From Pelargonium nanum (lineage: Eukaryota; Streptophyta; Magnoliopsida; Geraniales; Geraniaceae), in assembly GCA_036897485.1 (NCBI GenBank), contig JAYMTF010001294.1:1-24466 (forward strand): 24,466 nucleotides of DNA, read 5' to 3'. The notes under the pieces were generated by a model. The model saw only the letters and a program-made list of their open reading frames with translations, was not told where the DNA came from and did not search any database. The translations under genes were made by a program, and so were the position numbers. Below, one piece after another: positions 9,568 through 21,406 of this stretch (position 1 is its first letter; every line of letters starts with the position of its first letter).

Positions 9568-10173
9568 TCCTTTGCTAATTGGTTTATAGCAAGTCTATGT
9601 GTCATGCAGATAGAGATTAACATGTCAAATGTAGCCCACACGAACAACTTTCTCTGACAGTTTCAAACACTTATAATAAATAAAATAAAAAATAAAAAAT
9701 AAAAAACCAGGTTATGGGCAAATTTATTAAGGAATCTTCTTGAATTGACTACTAACATTTTTAAAAAATATTATTTGTATATAAAAAAGTAATTAATTGT
9801 ACAAATAATTGTAGTTAAGTTAAATAAATGATGTGAGGTGATAGAAAAAATACTTCATTGCATGCTTCAATTTTTATAATCATGTTAGTAAGATAAATGA
9901 TTTTCTTTTAACAAATTTTTATAAATTAGACATTTTACGGTTAAGTAATATTACTCGTCTAAAAATTGTACAAAATTATGTGTCAAATATTAAAGTATAA
10001 CACATTAAATATAAAAACAATGACATAACATAATTTTTAATTTTGCTTAAATAATTCGATGACAGAGTATATAAAATGACTCAAAATTATTTCGCAATTT
10101 TAATCTTATCTTAAAATAAAAGAAAGTAACTGTAACATTTAATTCATAGGGAATGATTTGAATTTTTTAAATA

Positions 10174-10646
10174 AACTCTTGATTTCTTGCGTTAAATGCT
10201 CCACCTATTTTAGCAAATAACTCTTTATACTTTACCTTTTTAGGAAATAAAATCTTCTTAAACGGTTAAGACTTACATTTCTTTATGAGATATCGTGGAT
10301 TCAAATCCACTAAATCAGGTGGAGAAAAATTATAGGATAAAGAGAAGTATGTTGCGTGACTCATAGAACCTGAAATGCAGACTAAAGTTTGCGGGCACCT
10401 GAAAATGGTAAACTCTTGATTTCTTACCTTAAATGCTCCACCTATTTAGCAAATAACTCTTGATTCCTTACCTTTTTAGCAAATAAAATCTTCTTAAATG
10501 GTTAAGATTTACATCTTTTTATGAAATACCGCGGATTCAAATTCACTAAATCAGGTGGATAAAAGTTATAGGATAAAGGGAAGTATATTGCGTGACTCAT
10601 AAAACATGAAATTCGGACTAAAGTTTGCGGGCACCTGAAAATGGTA
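10174..10646 (+). repeat. Tandem duplication of a 237-bp unit with tRNA-like B box
   Basis: Copy 1 (10174-10410) and copy 2 (10411-10646) are more than 90% alike by eye. Each contains a GGTTAAGACTTAC-like segment, then GTGGATTCAAATCCAC (copy 1, about 10289-10304), which resembles an RNA polymerase III B box (GGTTCGANTCC). Each ends GCGGGCACCTGAAAATGGTA. The unit may derive from a decayed SINE that was later duplicated. Within each unit the word TTAGCAAATAACTCTT/TTAGCAAATAAAATCTT is itself doubled. It lies directly upstream of the GA2ox promoter. Confidence 0.8.
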
Positions 10647-10827
10647 CCGTTCTCGTGTCAGACTGAGTTTTCTTAGAAATTGCAAGTCAAATGGACAAAC
10701 TCATATTTTTACACGTGAACCGAACGAATCAACTCATTCAGAGTTGGACATTCTCATCTCAACCCGAAACCCCGAATTGTCATCTACGTGGCCCGATGTG
10801 AGTAAATGCTTTTTAAAGAAAAATTAG

Positions 10828-10834
10828 TATAAAA
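10828..10834 (+). promoter_or_regulatory. TATA box of the GA2ox gene
   Basis: TATAAAA lies 275 bp before the ATG at 11103. Transcription would start near 10860, giving a leader of about 240 nt with CT-rich runs typical of plant leaders (for example around 11063-11076). Confidence 0.6.
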
Positions 10835-10876
10835 TCAAACCAAACCCTCTCAAAATTTCCCCAATCGATAGAATAA

Positions 10877-10882
10877 ATGTGA
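10877..10882 (+). other. AUG-stop minimal upstream ORF in the GA2ox leader
   Basis: ATGTGA: an ATG followed at once by TGA. It lies in the leader only if transcription starts at or before about 10865, as the TATA box predicts. Such start-stop elements can stall ribosomes; function here is inference. Confidence 0.4.
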
Positions 10883-10912
10883 AGCATAGTCAGCAGATTA
10901 CACTAAGTCCAG

Positions 10913-10939
10913 ATGGCTTTCTCTTCCTATAGTTTCTAA
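10913..10939 (+). CDS. 8-codon upstream ORF in the GA2ox leader
   Basis: ATG at 10913 opens a frame of eight codons (MAFSSYSF) ending TAA at 10937-10939. It is the only other ATG between the predicted transcription start and the GA2ox start codon. It ends 163 nt before the main ATG, so reinitiation is possible. Whether it is translated is unknown. Confidence 0.35.
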   Translation: MAFSSYSF

Positions 10940-11102
10940 CGACATCTCTGCATTTTTCTCTCCAATTTCACTTCCAATTCTCACCAATTTTTGCCCATTT
11001 AAACCCATCAATCTCACCAACCCAACACTCATTTCCATCTCCTTCCTCTCCCAATACCCTCACTCTCTCTCTCTGTTTCTTGCTCTGTTTTAAGACTCAA
11101 CC

Positions 11103-13034
<1,932 letters not shown>

Positions 13035-13304
13035 TGGTTGTTTAGTCAACTAGCTCTTCCCCAAATTTAGCATATATTAGGGTTTTTTTTCTTTTCTTTG
13101 TCAAATCTGAAAATAGGTTCTTAAATCAAAAGTTGACTCACTTTTCTATAGGTGGAAAGCAAAATAGGTTTGTTTTCATTTCTTTCTCCTGGTTTTAAGA
13201 GCACTCATTAATGCAACTTATCATCATCATCATCATGTGATCATGGATGGTGTTGCTCATAAGCTATGACTTGAGAGGGAGCTTTTGTTCAATGAGTCTT
13301 GTAA

Positions 13305-13935
13305 GTTTTGGTAATGTCAATTGGGTTTTTGTGTATACCTATTCTTTGCAAGAATTTCTTAAGTTATCATGTCAAGATTAATTAGTTGCATTCAAAAGGA
13401 CAAAATATATATAAAGAAAATAAAAAGTAAAACATTAATCTATTATACAAATAGTTCAAAATGATTCAGAGAGCACCTAGGTCCACATTAGTAGTGCACA
13501 ATAAGTGCATCGGCATACATGTGTTAACATAAGAGTGGTTTGATTAACATCTTACTTCTCAAATACGACATACAAGATATTAAGCTATGTGCACCTTTTT
13601 TTTGTCTTATGTACGGAAAAAATACAAAGTAATGGTGATTTTTTGTGTATAATTGTTCTTTACAACCAATCTCAAATTATCAATTCAAGATTGGCTAGTC
13701 AAAGTGAAAATGTATAAAGAGTGAGGATTTTGACATACATGCTATGTATGTGCATTTAGACTTTCTTAGTTGTCTATATATGAAAAATTATCCAAAATAG
13801 TGAGGCTATATGTGTATACCTATTCTTTGCAACAATTTTAAACTATCAATTCAAACTGAAATAAGTATAAAGAAATTACAAAACTAAAAGCTTAATCTAT
13901 TCTAAAAATGGTTCAGAATTATCTACAATGTTTAT
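13305..13935 (+). repeat. Three degenerate copies of a GTGTATACCTATTCTTTGCAA unit
   Basis: Related blocks start near 13305, 13630 and 13795. Each carries GTGTATA-CTATTCTTTGCAA or a variant (13331, 13645, 13812), then a TTATCA/CTATCA-TTCAA segment, then a TATAAAGAAA-type segment. Copies 1 and 3 also share TTAATCTATT and a GGTTCAGAAT/GATTCAGAGA word. They lie just past the GA2ox 3' end, which probably falls within about 300 bp of the stop codon. Confidence 0.65.
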
Positions 13936-14342
13936 TAGGTTTCTTGTCTATGCATGAAAAGATATAATGATTTTAATCACATTAGCTATTACTTTATTGA
14001 GTAGTGTGTCTAAACAAAAATAAATTTGGTAATACGGTTTAGCTTAAGTCAAATAAGTTACAAGAATGAACTAACTTGTAAAGTCGTGTGGGTTATAGTG
14101 AAAATTTGCCAAATTTGCGTGCATATTTTAAGTATAAAACTAATGTTAAAAAGTTGAATCAAACAAAACTCTATATACGATTCCTTACCTATAAAATTAG
14201 TATTATTGTCTTTCCACGACTTTTCTTTTTAATTTCAAATATGAGATTTAATCACTACCTCTTTTCCTTTACGCGAAGCTGATCTTCCACCTCTCTTTTG
14301 ACTCACTTGATGTGCACAGCCCTAAGGTGATACCTAAATCTC

Positions 14343-14395
14343 AGTAATGCCTTCATCCCAAAATGACTATCCCTTTTTTTTTTTTTCATTTTTGT
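14343..14395 (+). mobile_element. Possible decayed left end of a Stowaway MITE
   Basis: CTTCATCCCAAAATGACTAT followed by CCCTTTTTT resembles a common Stowaway left end (CTCCCTCCGTCCCAAAATGA). No matching right end was found downstream, so this is at most a truncated remnant. Confidence 0.3.
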
Positions 14396-14637
14396 AGAAA
14401 CTAAAGATAAGTTAGATTTATACCCTATTGTGTTCTTATCGACTGGAATCGATTTCTCAATTACAATTCAATACCACACATCTAACTAGTGGCTCTTGGA
14501 AGGCAATGAATGTAGGTAGACAAGGTTAGTTCAACTTGGCTTTTATGATTAGAATGGCAGACATGGTACAATGTTGTTTGCCTATTTGTCCCAAGAAAAA
14601 CTAGAATTACATAGCTACATTAGGGTTTTTTTGGATT

Positions 14638-15178
14638 GTTGAGAGACTTGAGATAGTCCCCCACCTAAGCTTCCCCACAATGACAAACAAGATAGGCTTC
14701 ATTGTTGATCACAATAAGATTCTTGTTTTGAGGGAGAGAGATATGTTGTTTCCATATTATCCTGGGAACTAGAGATGCATACCTTTATTAGATTGTTAAG
14801 AGACTGGACTCAAAGACAAACAAGATAGGCTTCTTAGTTGATCACAATAATATTCTTCTTGGAGAGAGTAGATCTGTGGACATATGAAATCTAATCCGAG
14901 CTAGAATCGATCGAATTAGTCCGAATTGGACAAATTGACACGATTCCGCACACTTTACACTAAAAATTTGAAATCTGATCCAAATCCTTTTTAGATCGGA
15001 TTATTCTTTATCAATTTGATCTAAAATTCGAATTGTCGCCTCTAAAAGAGAAAGAGAGAGATCAAATTGTAAAGAGGCTTGAAATAGTCCCTCTTAGACT
15101 TCCCCATAAAGACTAACAAGATAGGCTTCTTGGTTGATCACAATAATATTCTTCTTTGAGAGGGAGAGAGAGAGGTGT
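14638..15178 (+). repeat. Three copies of a GACAAACAAGATAGGCTTC unit
   Basis: Copies at about 14638-14745, 14800-14868 and 15073-15178 share ACAAGATAGGCTTCWTNGTT, then GATCACAATAA-ATTCTT and a GA-rich tail. Copies 1 and 3 also share TGAGATAGTCCC/TGAAATAGTCCC and a CTTCCCCA word. Copy 2 is interrupted in its GA tail by an hAT-like element. Confidence 0.75.
14869..15044. mobile_element. hAT-like MITE inside a local repeat
   Basis: The left end TAGATCTGTGGACATATGA and the inward-read right end TAGAGGCGACAATTCGAAT follow the TAGAG-TG-CAA pattern only loosely. The interior is rich in CCGAATT/GATTCGG-type words like those of the element at 23425. The flanks are GA-rich, GGAGAGAG and AAAGAGAA (5 of 8 matches). 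The insertion splits the GA tail of copy 2 of the surrounding repeat, which supports the boundaries. Confidence 0.5.
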
Positions 15179-15436
15179 TTACTCAAAAGCTAAGTCACTC
15201 TCAAAGAGAGAGTTCATATTTGACCATCCAATTTGCACCTCACTATCTCCATCTCAATCCATCCTTTTCCAACCCATACTGCCATGTCATCATTTCAACA
15301 TGTACATGAGGATCAATGTCATTGATTTATGGCCTCCAACCCAATTCTTGCTAGCTTAGTATGTTAGTATGTCCCTATTACTAGTATTCCTTTTTTCCCC
15401 ACTAAATGAAAATAATTTAACACTCACAAAAAAACA

Positions 15437-16230
15437 AAAGAGTTTATATAAAAACTCGCGTTGTCTCATACGATTATGACAAATATATATCTAAAAATTT
15501 GATGGGTTAACTTTAAACTATTGTTATAGTTGGTTTTAACTTTGAATAAGATGTTCCAGGTGCTTATATGGTAATTGTATTCCGAAATCCGAATTTGAAA
15601 AAAAAACTAAGATGAGTTATTTTAAGAAAAAACAATTTAAAATGAGTTTGATGAAGAAAAACTATGCAATTTTTGTGAAATGACGGAAATAATCATTAAA
15701 ATAATTTTAAACTCGTAAGAAAGTGCTTATATAAATGACAAAAATACTTAAAGTCACTATTTTTACTAAACATGCAATTTTTTAAAGTTTCTTCTATATT
15801 TTATGCGGACACCTCATAATAATTAGTAGCAGAGTTACCAAACATGCACTAAAACAAAATGTATATTTGTTTGTCAAACAACAAGAAGTTGAACCACAAG
15901 GTAAAAAAGATCTTATATAAAAACTTGTGTTGTCTCATACGAATACGACAAAGATACACCTATAAATTTATTGAGAGTTAACCTTTGAACTATCATAATC
16001 ATTGTTAGATCGTTTGAATAAGATGTTCTAAAAAGAAATTTAAGATTTTTGTTTAACAAAATAAATGTACCTAATGAGGTCTAACCAATGTGGTTTGAAA
16101 ATAATTAAAATTGGCAAGAAAGGTGCTTATAAAAACTTGTTTTGTCTTTAAGGATTACGACAAAATACATCTATAAATTTATGGATAGTTAATCTTTAAT
16201 AAAAGTAATTACAAATTAAGATGTTAATCA
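15437..16230 (+). repeat. Three copies of a TTATATAAAAACT-YGTTGTCTCATACGA unit
   Basis: Related blocks begin near 15437, 15905 and 16121. Each runs TATAAAAACT, then GTTGTCTCATACGA (changed in copy 3), then CGACAAA-ATA, a TATAAATTTAT-like stretch, GTTAA, and AATAAGATGTT. Spacing is about 468 and 216 bp. Nothing coding is visible. Confidence 0.7.
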
Positions 16231-16549
16231 AACCGAATAATTCTGTCACGTGTTTTGTTGGTGCATTTATTATATACTATTATACGTAATCACATGGGTT
16301 CTTCTCTTTAAAATATGTACTAAAAGTCTAAAAGTGACACAAAGGAGCAGAAGAATATGCTTTCCAACCACAACGTTTGACATCTTTCCTAGTGGTATAG
16401 TCTATAAGATTATGTGGTCACCTTGTCTAATGGCTCTACATTTAGTAATCTACGCTTAAGCTGGACGGCACTGTTGACTAATTTTCTTGCAAAAAAGGCT
16501 AGTCTATCCTCAAATTTTAAACTTTGTTCTTGAATTTAGGCCTTTTTGT

Positions 16550-16945
16550 TGTTTGTGGCCTGTCAAAATTTGCAAATTTGGTGTCTTCAATGCATAACTT
16601 CTTTTCTTTACCCAAGGCCTAACCCAATATTCCTCCTTCCTTATATACATCTACTTTTTTTTTATGCCACATCAGCAAATGACCCGATACAAAAATCCAC
16701 TCCATTGTTGGGACTTGATTTCAATCCCTATTTGGGACTCACACTTTTTATTAAAAAAAAAAAATTACATATGACATTCTATCATTGGACAAAAAATAAA
16801 TAAAATAAATAAATAACCCATAAGGGCCAGCCCTTAACAGAGTGACCAGCCCCAAAATTGGGTCTTCTCCAATGCAGGGATGAGTTTTGGGCCTACATTT
16901 GCAAGCCCCAAGACAATGGGGTCTTGCAATGGACATGCTCTAAGC
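16550..16945. mobile_element. Probable non-autonomous DNA transposon fragment
   Basis: The right side ends CTTGCAATGGACATGCTCTA (16922-16941). Such a terminus (read inward as TAGAGCATGTCCATTG) is common in plant MITE-like repeats. Inside are TGCCACATCAGCAAA, GGGTCTTCTCCAATGCAGGG and CCCCAAGACAATGGGGTC. I could not find a matching left terminus or a target duplication, so the left boundary is a guess. Small open frames here are incidental. Confidence 0.35.
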
Positions 16946-17470
16946 TATCTAACTCAATTTTAATAATTCATTGGGGAAAAAACATACCTAACCCAGATTT
17001 TAAATTAGACTACGTGACCGTTAAACGTGTGGATCAACAGTTTGAGAGTTGTTATGGATTAGAATTAAAGTCTCGGATTTGATGCCTCAAGAAATGCATA
17101 TGCGTGAAAACTTGTTAATGAGAACATTGCCGCTTGTGTGGTCCTATCCAGCTAGAATGATTAAACAGATAGTTCCCACCAAAAAATATATATACTACAT
17201 GGTGTTGGAAAGTGTTAACTCTTACGTTGACGGGAGGTAGTCAAATTAAGTTTCCAAAGTGGGACCACAAGCTACACAAAAAAAGAGTTAATTATTTATG
17301 TTTTCGATCGAACTGATAAACTTGCATTTGAGGGAAAGTGTTGAAAAGTTAAAGAAAACTCTTATATGTATTAATAATAAAACGTTAAGCATGGTTTCAA
17401 TAATTCAATTAAACTTTCTCCACATTAAGTATTTTCGATAAATTTGGATATGTTGATAAAAAATTCAAAT
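16946..17470. other. Spacer, nothing firm
   Basis: About 520 bp with short open frames of no recognisable content on the plus strand. The stretch 17205-17270 (TTGGAAAGTGTTAACTCTTA onward) reads like dispersed-repeat sequence, but no boundaries can be set. Confidence 0.4.
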
Positions 17471-17487
17471 CAAATGAGGTAGACATA

Positions 17488-17583
17488 CCTTTTTTCAACA
17501 AGAGATTGTGTCCTGATGAACCCTTTCCAGGAGCTATGAACTCTATGAGTATTGAGCACACAGAAGCTAGTCCTCAGCTTAAA
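17488..17583 (-). other. Exon-like open block at the 3' side of the minus-strand locus
   Basis: On the minus strand a block open for about 32 codons includes LRTSFCVLNTHRVHSSWKGF and ends GAAAAAAG before GTATGTC, a good donor site. The other two frames are closed by stops. I do not recognise the family. It may belong to the poorly defined locus whose promoter-like region lies at 21350-21415, or be chance. Confidence 0.25.
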
Positions 17584-18206
17584 AATAATACAATTCTGCA
17601 CAACATTTTAGAAGAGTAAAAATGGTGTTAAGTGACAACTAAATTTGGAAAATTGGATCAGTGCTCATAATATATTAACAGTTACCATATGATGTCAACA
17701 ATGCTGAACCCATTTCTTTTGTGAGAATTTAATCTTATGACAAGTGTAAGAGCCATACCTATTTAGTCACTGCCATTTCTTTTGTGGGAATTTTTGAACT
17801 AAAAAACGAATCTATTCGATCCAGCCAGATTAGGTTCAAGAATTCGGTCTAGACCCATATTCAACACCCCTAGTTGTAACATGTATTGTGGGAACTCTCA
17901 AGAGTCCAAATATGAATTAAAGGTCTCCCAACGACTTCTACAACAACAACCAATTCATTTTCCAAACAATGACGGGACAACTACATGAACCTTCAAAAAA
18001 ACACTTTGCAATCGTACTTTCCTCCTCGGCTATATCCTATCTAATTTTATATTGTTATCTACTATGTTAAGTCAGGTGTTATCATTTCTTCTTCACTACT
18101 TATTTCCAAGTTAACTTAGGCCTCTACTGATTTTAGTTTCTCCGAACTGAATTCTCTAACCTTCCCTAACGGCATCACTAGTCTCCCAACGCTTCACAAG
18201 TTAAAT

Positions 18207-18280
18207 CACCTTAAATGATCTTTGCACATCTAACCTTATGCACCACCTTAAATGATCTTTGCACATCTAACCTTATGCAC
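18207..18280 (+). repeat. Perfect 37-bp tandem duplication
   Basis: The 37-bp unit starting CACCTTAAATGATCTTTGCA occupies 18207-18243 and is repeated without a single change at 18244-18280. Identity implies recent origin. Only two copies are present, and no function is apparent. Confidence 0.95.
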
Positions 18281-18309
18281 CAATTCTTAAGCACTTACAT
18301 AGCTTTTGG

Positions 18310-18450
18310 ACTAAAAAATGTAGAACATGAATGGAAATCATATTCTCATTCCAAAGTTATTTTCATGGCCAAAAAATTCTGATCTAAACATGCATAATAG
18401 GAATCTCGTTCTTATTCCTTAAAAAGAATAATCCAAACATTACCTTATTT
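18310..18450 (-). mobile_element. Dispersed repeat of the GGAATGAGAAT type
   Basis: On the minus strand TTTGGATTATTCTTTTTAAG is followed by GAATAAGAACGAGATTCC, matching in style TCTGGATTAGAATTTGATAG and GAATGAGAATCATTCC at about 24244. Both contain ATTCTCATTCC-type words at each side. This is a common class of small non-autonomous plant repeat. Exact ends and superfamily are uncertain. Confidence 0.4.
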
Positions 18451-18479
18451 CATTTGAGACATATATATTCTTGCAGCAC

Positions 18480-18536
18480 TCGCTAGTGATCTAGCCTCCA
18501 GCTCAGCAACAAGTCCCATCTTAAAAGATCTGCATA
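18480..18536 (-). other. Exon-like open block (GLVAELEARSLASAAR)
   Basis: On the minus strand an acceptor-like TATGCAG (18528-18534) is followed by a block with an open frame MGLVAELEARSLASAARIYM, which has the even composition of real protein. It closes soon after. Upstream on the same strand (about 18610-18710) lies another open block, EAHINSHMSKLFETMVDWYS followed by FADNYKK. The two could be neighbouring exons of a decayed gene. Family not recognised. Confidence 0.3.
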
Positions 18537-18898
18537 TTCAAGCACAAGATAATCTACACCTTGCACTTGCAGCATATAGAGTCAAAAATGTAAATCACAT
18601 AAACACAAAACAAAACCACCTTCTTGTAATTATCAGCAAAACTATACCAATCAACCATAGTCTCAAATAACTTGCTCATGTGAGAATTGATATGAGCTTC
18701 ACTTGAGTAAAGGATCGGATTGCAAGGGAGCAGTTTAGAATCTCTATATCGTCCTTAACAAACTCAAGCCGAATTAATTAGCTAACACATTGTTGTAAGC
18801 TGTAGTAGTAACTGAAAGCAAAGTGTCTCGACAGCTTTTCACTCACGATTTTACCTCCTTTAGCTGTGTACCAAAGAGTTAGCGACAAAACACATTGT

Positions 18899-19072
18899 CT
18901 AATAACTAAACCCTCCTAAATATGTGTTCCATCTCCTCCTTCGAGCTATCCAACCTAAACCCACAAACTCTCTCTCGGAAAATTCAATCATTTCATTTAC
19001 AATATCCACAGCATTGTCTCTAGGCTCCCTAATGTCAATCAAGAAATGACCCTTATATCTAACACAATCCAT
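18899..19072 (-). other. 57-codon open frame in the minus-strand locus
   Basis: ATG at 19072 opens MDCVRYKGHFLIDIREPRDN, then AVDIVNEMIEFSERE, closing with TAG at 18899-18901. The first 35 residues have protein-like composition with an acidic helical end. Around residue 35 the neighbouring frame becomes equally plausible (RLDSSKEEMEHIFRRV), which suggests a frame change in a decayed coding region. I do not recognise the family. Confidence 0.3.
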
Positions 19073-19289
19073 GATTCATTTGAAACTTTCCATATCTAAT
19101 CGAAGCTTAGATGATCAGAAGAACTCAATAATCTTCTCTTCCATAATAAATTCCAATTCATTAACACATATTAGCAAGTAAAGGACTTATAATACCACAG
19201 TATTACGGTAAGAGGGTACTTTCGCTGCCTCTTTAGGCACAAAACTAAAGGAAATTCTCACGTGATAAGAGTTTGGTTTAATTAGGCTC

Positions 19290-21120
19290 AATTGGATTGA
19301 TAATTTTCTTCTTTACCTAAATTCCTTATCATCCTTGTCTAGAATTCTCACCTTCTACATTCTCAGAGCCATAAATTGATCCAATTCAACACAATCCTAC
19401 ACTTCACGGCCTTTTCAAAAATGGCGCTGAAATCGCCTTTCTAGAACAACAAATTCACACCAAAGTAGCACATGATGATCCAACCAGGGCAAAAACCAAT
19501 TATCAGAAAGCTGATTCAGCTTATAAGCACAAAGGACTCCTACACTTAACGATTGTGTTAACAAACTATGCTATAGATATCATTTAACGGTACAGATTCA
19601 ACAAAAAATTAAGCTGATCATTTCTAGCACATTTGGATTAAGCTCCTTTGAATTCAGAATCTTCTTCTTATTCCTTATCATCATTGTCTAGCATATCACC
19701 TTCTCCATGTCTCTAAGCCCTAACTTGATCCAATTCAACACTATCCAATACTTCATAGCCTTTTCAAGACACCTCATAAACACATTGGCCTCCACATACT
19801 CAAAAATGGCACTCAAATTGCCTTTCTAAAACAACAAATACATAGCAAAGTTGCTCATGATCATCCAAACCAGGGCAAAAAACAAGTATCTGAGAGCCGA
19901 TTTAACTATAAACACAAAAGACTCAAACACTTGACGATTGTGTTAACAAACTATGATATATATTTAACATTTAAGAGTACAAATTCAACAAAAATCTAAG
20001 CTTATCATTTATAGAACACTTGGATTCAGATCTTCTTCCTATATACCTTACAATCCTTGTCTAGCTGCTCCAGCACGCTCACCTTCACCATTTCTCTAAG
20101 CCCTAACTTGATCCAATACAACACTATCCTATTCTTCACTGCCTTTTCCAGACACCTCAAAACCACACTAAAAAATGGCAAACAAATCGCCTTTCTAGAA
20201 CAACAAACTCACAGAAAAGTTTCTCCTGAAGATCCAAGCCAGGGCAAAAACCAAGTATCATAGAGACGATTCAACTACAACCATGAAGGACTCAAACACT
20301 TAAAGATTGTGTCAACAAACTATGATATACACCACTTCACCATTTCTCTAAGCCATAACTTGATCCAATTCAGCACGATCTTATACTTCACAGCATTTTC
20401 AAGACACCTCATAAACACATTTGCCTCCACAATCTCAAAAGTGACACTCAAATCGTCTTTCAAGTTTCTACAACATGTTCACAGCAAAGTAGCTCATGAT
20501 GATCCAAACCAGAGCAATAACCAAGTATCAGATAACGGATTCAACTATAAACACAAAAGACTCAAAGTCTCAAACACTTAACGGTGTGTTAACAAACTAT
20601 GATATATATATCATCTAAATGCACAGATTCAACAAAAATCTTAAGCTATTTGTTTCTAGCACATTTGGATTGAGAATCTTCTTCTTCCTATATTCCTTAC
20701 CATCTTTGTCTAGCATTTTCACCTTCACCATTTCCCCAAGCCCTAACTTGATCCAATTCAAAATCGCATTTCTAGAACAATAAATACACGGAAAAGTTGT
20801 TCCTGATGTATCAAGGCAAAAACCAAGTATCAGAGAGCCGATTCAACTACAAACACAAAGGACTCAAATACTTAACGATTGTTCAACAAAACACGACATA
20901 TATCACCTAAATGCACAGATTCAACACAAATCTTAAGCTAATAGTTTCTCAAACGAAACAGTTGTAGATGATGGTCCAAACCAGGCATAAACCAAGTATC
21001 AGAGAGCCGATTCAACTACAAACACAAAGGACTCAAACACTTAAACGATTGTTCAACAAACTACGATAAATATCATCTAAATCCACAGATTCAACACAAA
21101 TCTCAAGCTAATAGTTTCTC
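19290..21120 (-). repeat. Degenerate tandem array, about six units of up to 380 bp
   Basis: The anchor ACGATTGTGTTAACAAACTA, or a variant, occurs near 19553, 19934, 20305, 20584, 20878 and 21047, with spacings of about 380, 370, 280, 295 and 170 bp. A second anchor, CTAACTTGATCCAATTCAAC or variant, occurs near 19371, 19723, 20104, 20354 and 20744. Each full unit also has CAACAAAAATCTTAAGCT, CACATTTGGATT, TCTTCTTCCTAT, AAGACACCTCATAAACACAT and CCAAACCAGGGCAAAAACCA. The units nearest 21120 are shortened and most alike. The strand given is that of the presumed transcript. Confidence 0.85.
19680..19800 (-). other. Recurrent open block inside the array units
   Basis: On the minus strand one unit reads EANVFMRCLEKAVKYRIVLN then WIKLGLREMVKVSMLDKDDKE and stop. 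The same frame is open in the units near 20040-20165 (CLEKAVKNRIVLYWIKLGLR), 20325-20430 (CLENAVKYKIVLNWIKLWLR) and 20610-20770 (ILNWIKLGLGEMVKVKMLDK, open further). Changes between copies include several that keep the residue type. A shorter relative lies at 19345-19410. It may be a duplicated exon. Family not recognised. Confidence 0.4.
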
Positions 21121-21199
21121 ACACGAATATAGTTTCAAACTGTACCAGAGTCTCCAAAATCGGCTCCAAAACCATCAACAGATCCTGGAAACAAGGCAT
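21119..21199 (-). CDS. 26-codon first open frame of the minus-strand locus
   Basis: The first ATG downstream of the TATA box on the minus strand. It starts MPCFQDLLMVLEPILETLVQ and stops at 21119-21121. An internal CTG-GTACAG could serve as a donor site. It could be a true first exon, a short upstream ORF, or chance. Confidence 0.25.
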   Translation of the reverse strand: MPCFQDLLMVLEPILETLVQFETIFV

Positions 21200-21375
21200 A
21201 TGATTACTCGATCCAAGCTTGGAGCTAGCGTTTGGAGGTCAATTTGACAAGCTAGTGGTTGCCGCGGCGGCGGTTGCAGTCCGTCGGCGGCGAAGACGGA
21301 GGCGGTGAGAGAGAGGCCAAGGTATCGATGGCACTGAAGGTGTTCGACGAATTGTCTCAGTAACGTTTCGCTCGC

Positions 21376-21383
21376 TTTATATA
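21376..21383 (-). promoter_or_regulatory. TATA box, minus strand
   Basis: TATATAAA on the minus strand, followed about 25-30 bp on by a leader with CT-rich and GCC-repeat sequence (21225-21330). This is a textbook plant core promoter layout. Confidence 0.55.
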
Positions 21384-21406
21384 GCGATATTTATGAACTA
21401 AAAAAA

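Larger units (their letters stand above)
17480..21390 (-). pseudogene. Candidate minus-strand transcription unit, decayed or non-coding
   Basis: A promoter-like region at 21350-21415 (E2F-type site plus TATA) is followed on the minus strand by a GC- and CT-rich leader and a first ATG at 21199 that opens only 26 codons (MPCFQDLLMVLEPILETLVQ and six more). Then comes an array of about six degenerate repeats (19290-21120), and beyond it several exon-like open blocks near 18900-19072, 18610-18710, 18480-18536 and 17488-17583. Some blocks have good splice signals, others are crossed by stops. No continuous reading frame could be assembled by eye and no family was recognised. The likeliest reading is a host gene disrupted by internal duplication, or a long non-coding transcript. 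A live gene with many small exons is not excluded. Confidence 0.3.

Noticed and set aside
10285-10305. CRISPR-like or riboswitch-like structure in the 237-bp duplication
   Set aside because: This is a two-copy tandem duplication in plant DNA; the hairpin GTGGATT-AATCCAC is better explained as a T-arm-like B-box region.
17205-17270. Edge of an LTR-type element
   Set aside because: Only a vague resemblance to repeat sequence; no paired terminal repeats, primer-binding site or coding region is visible in the window.
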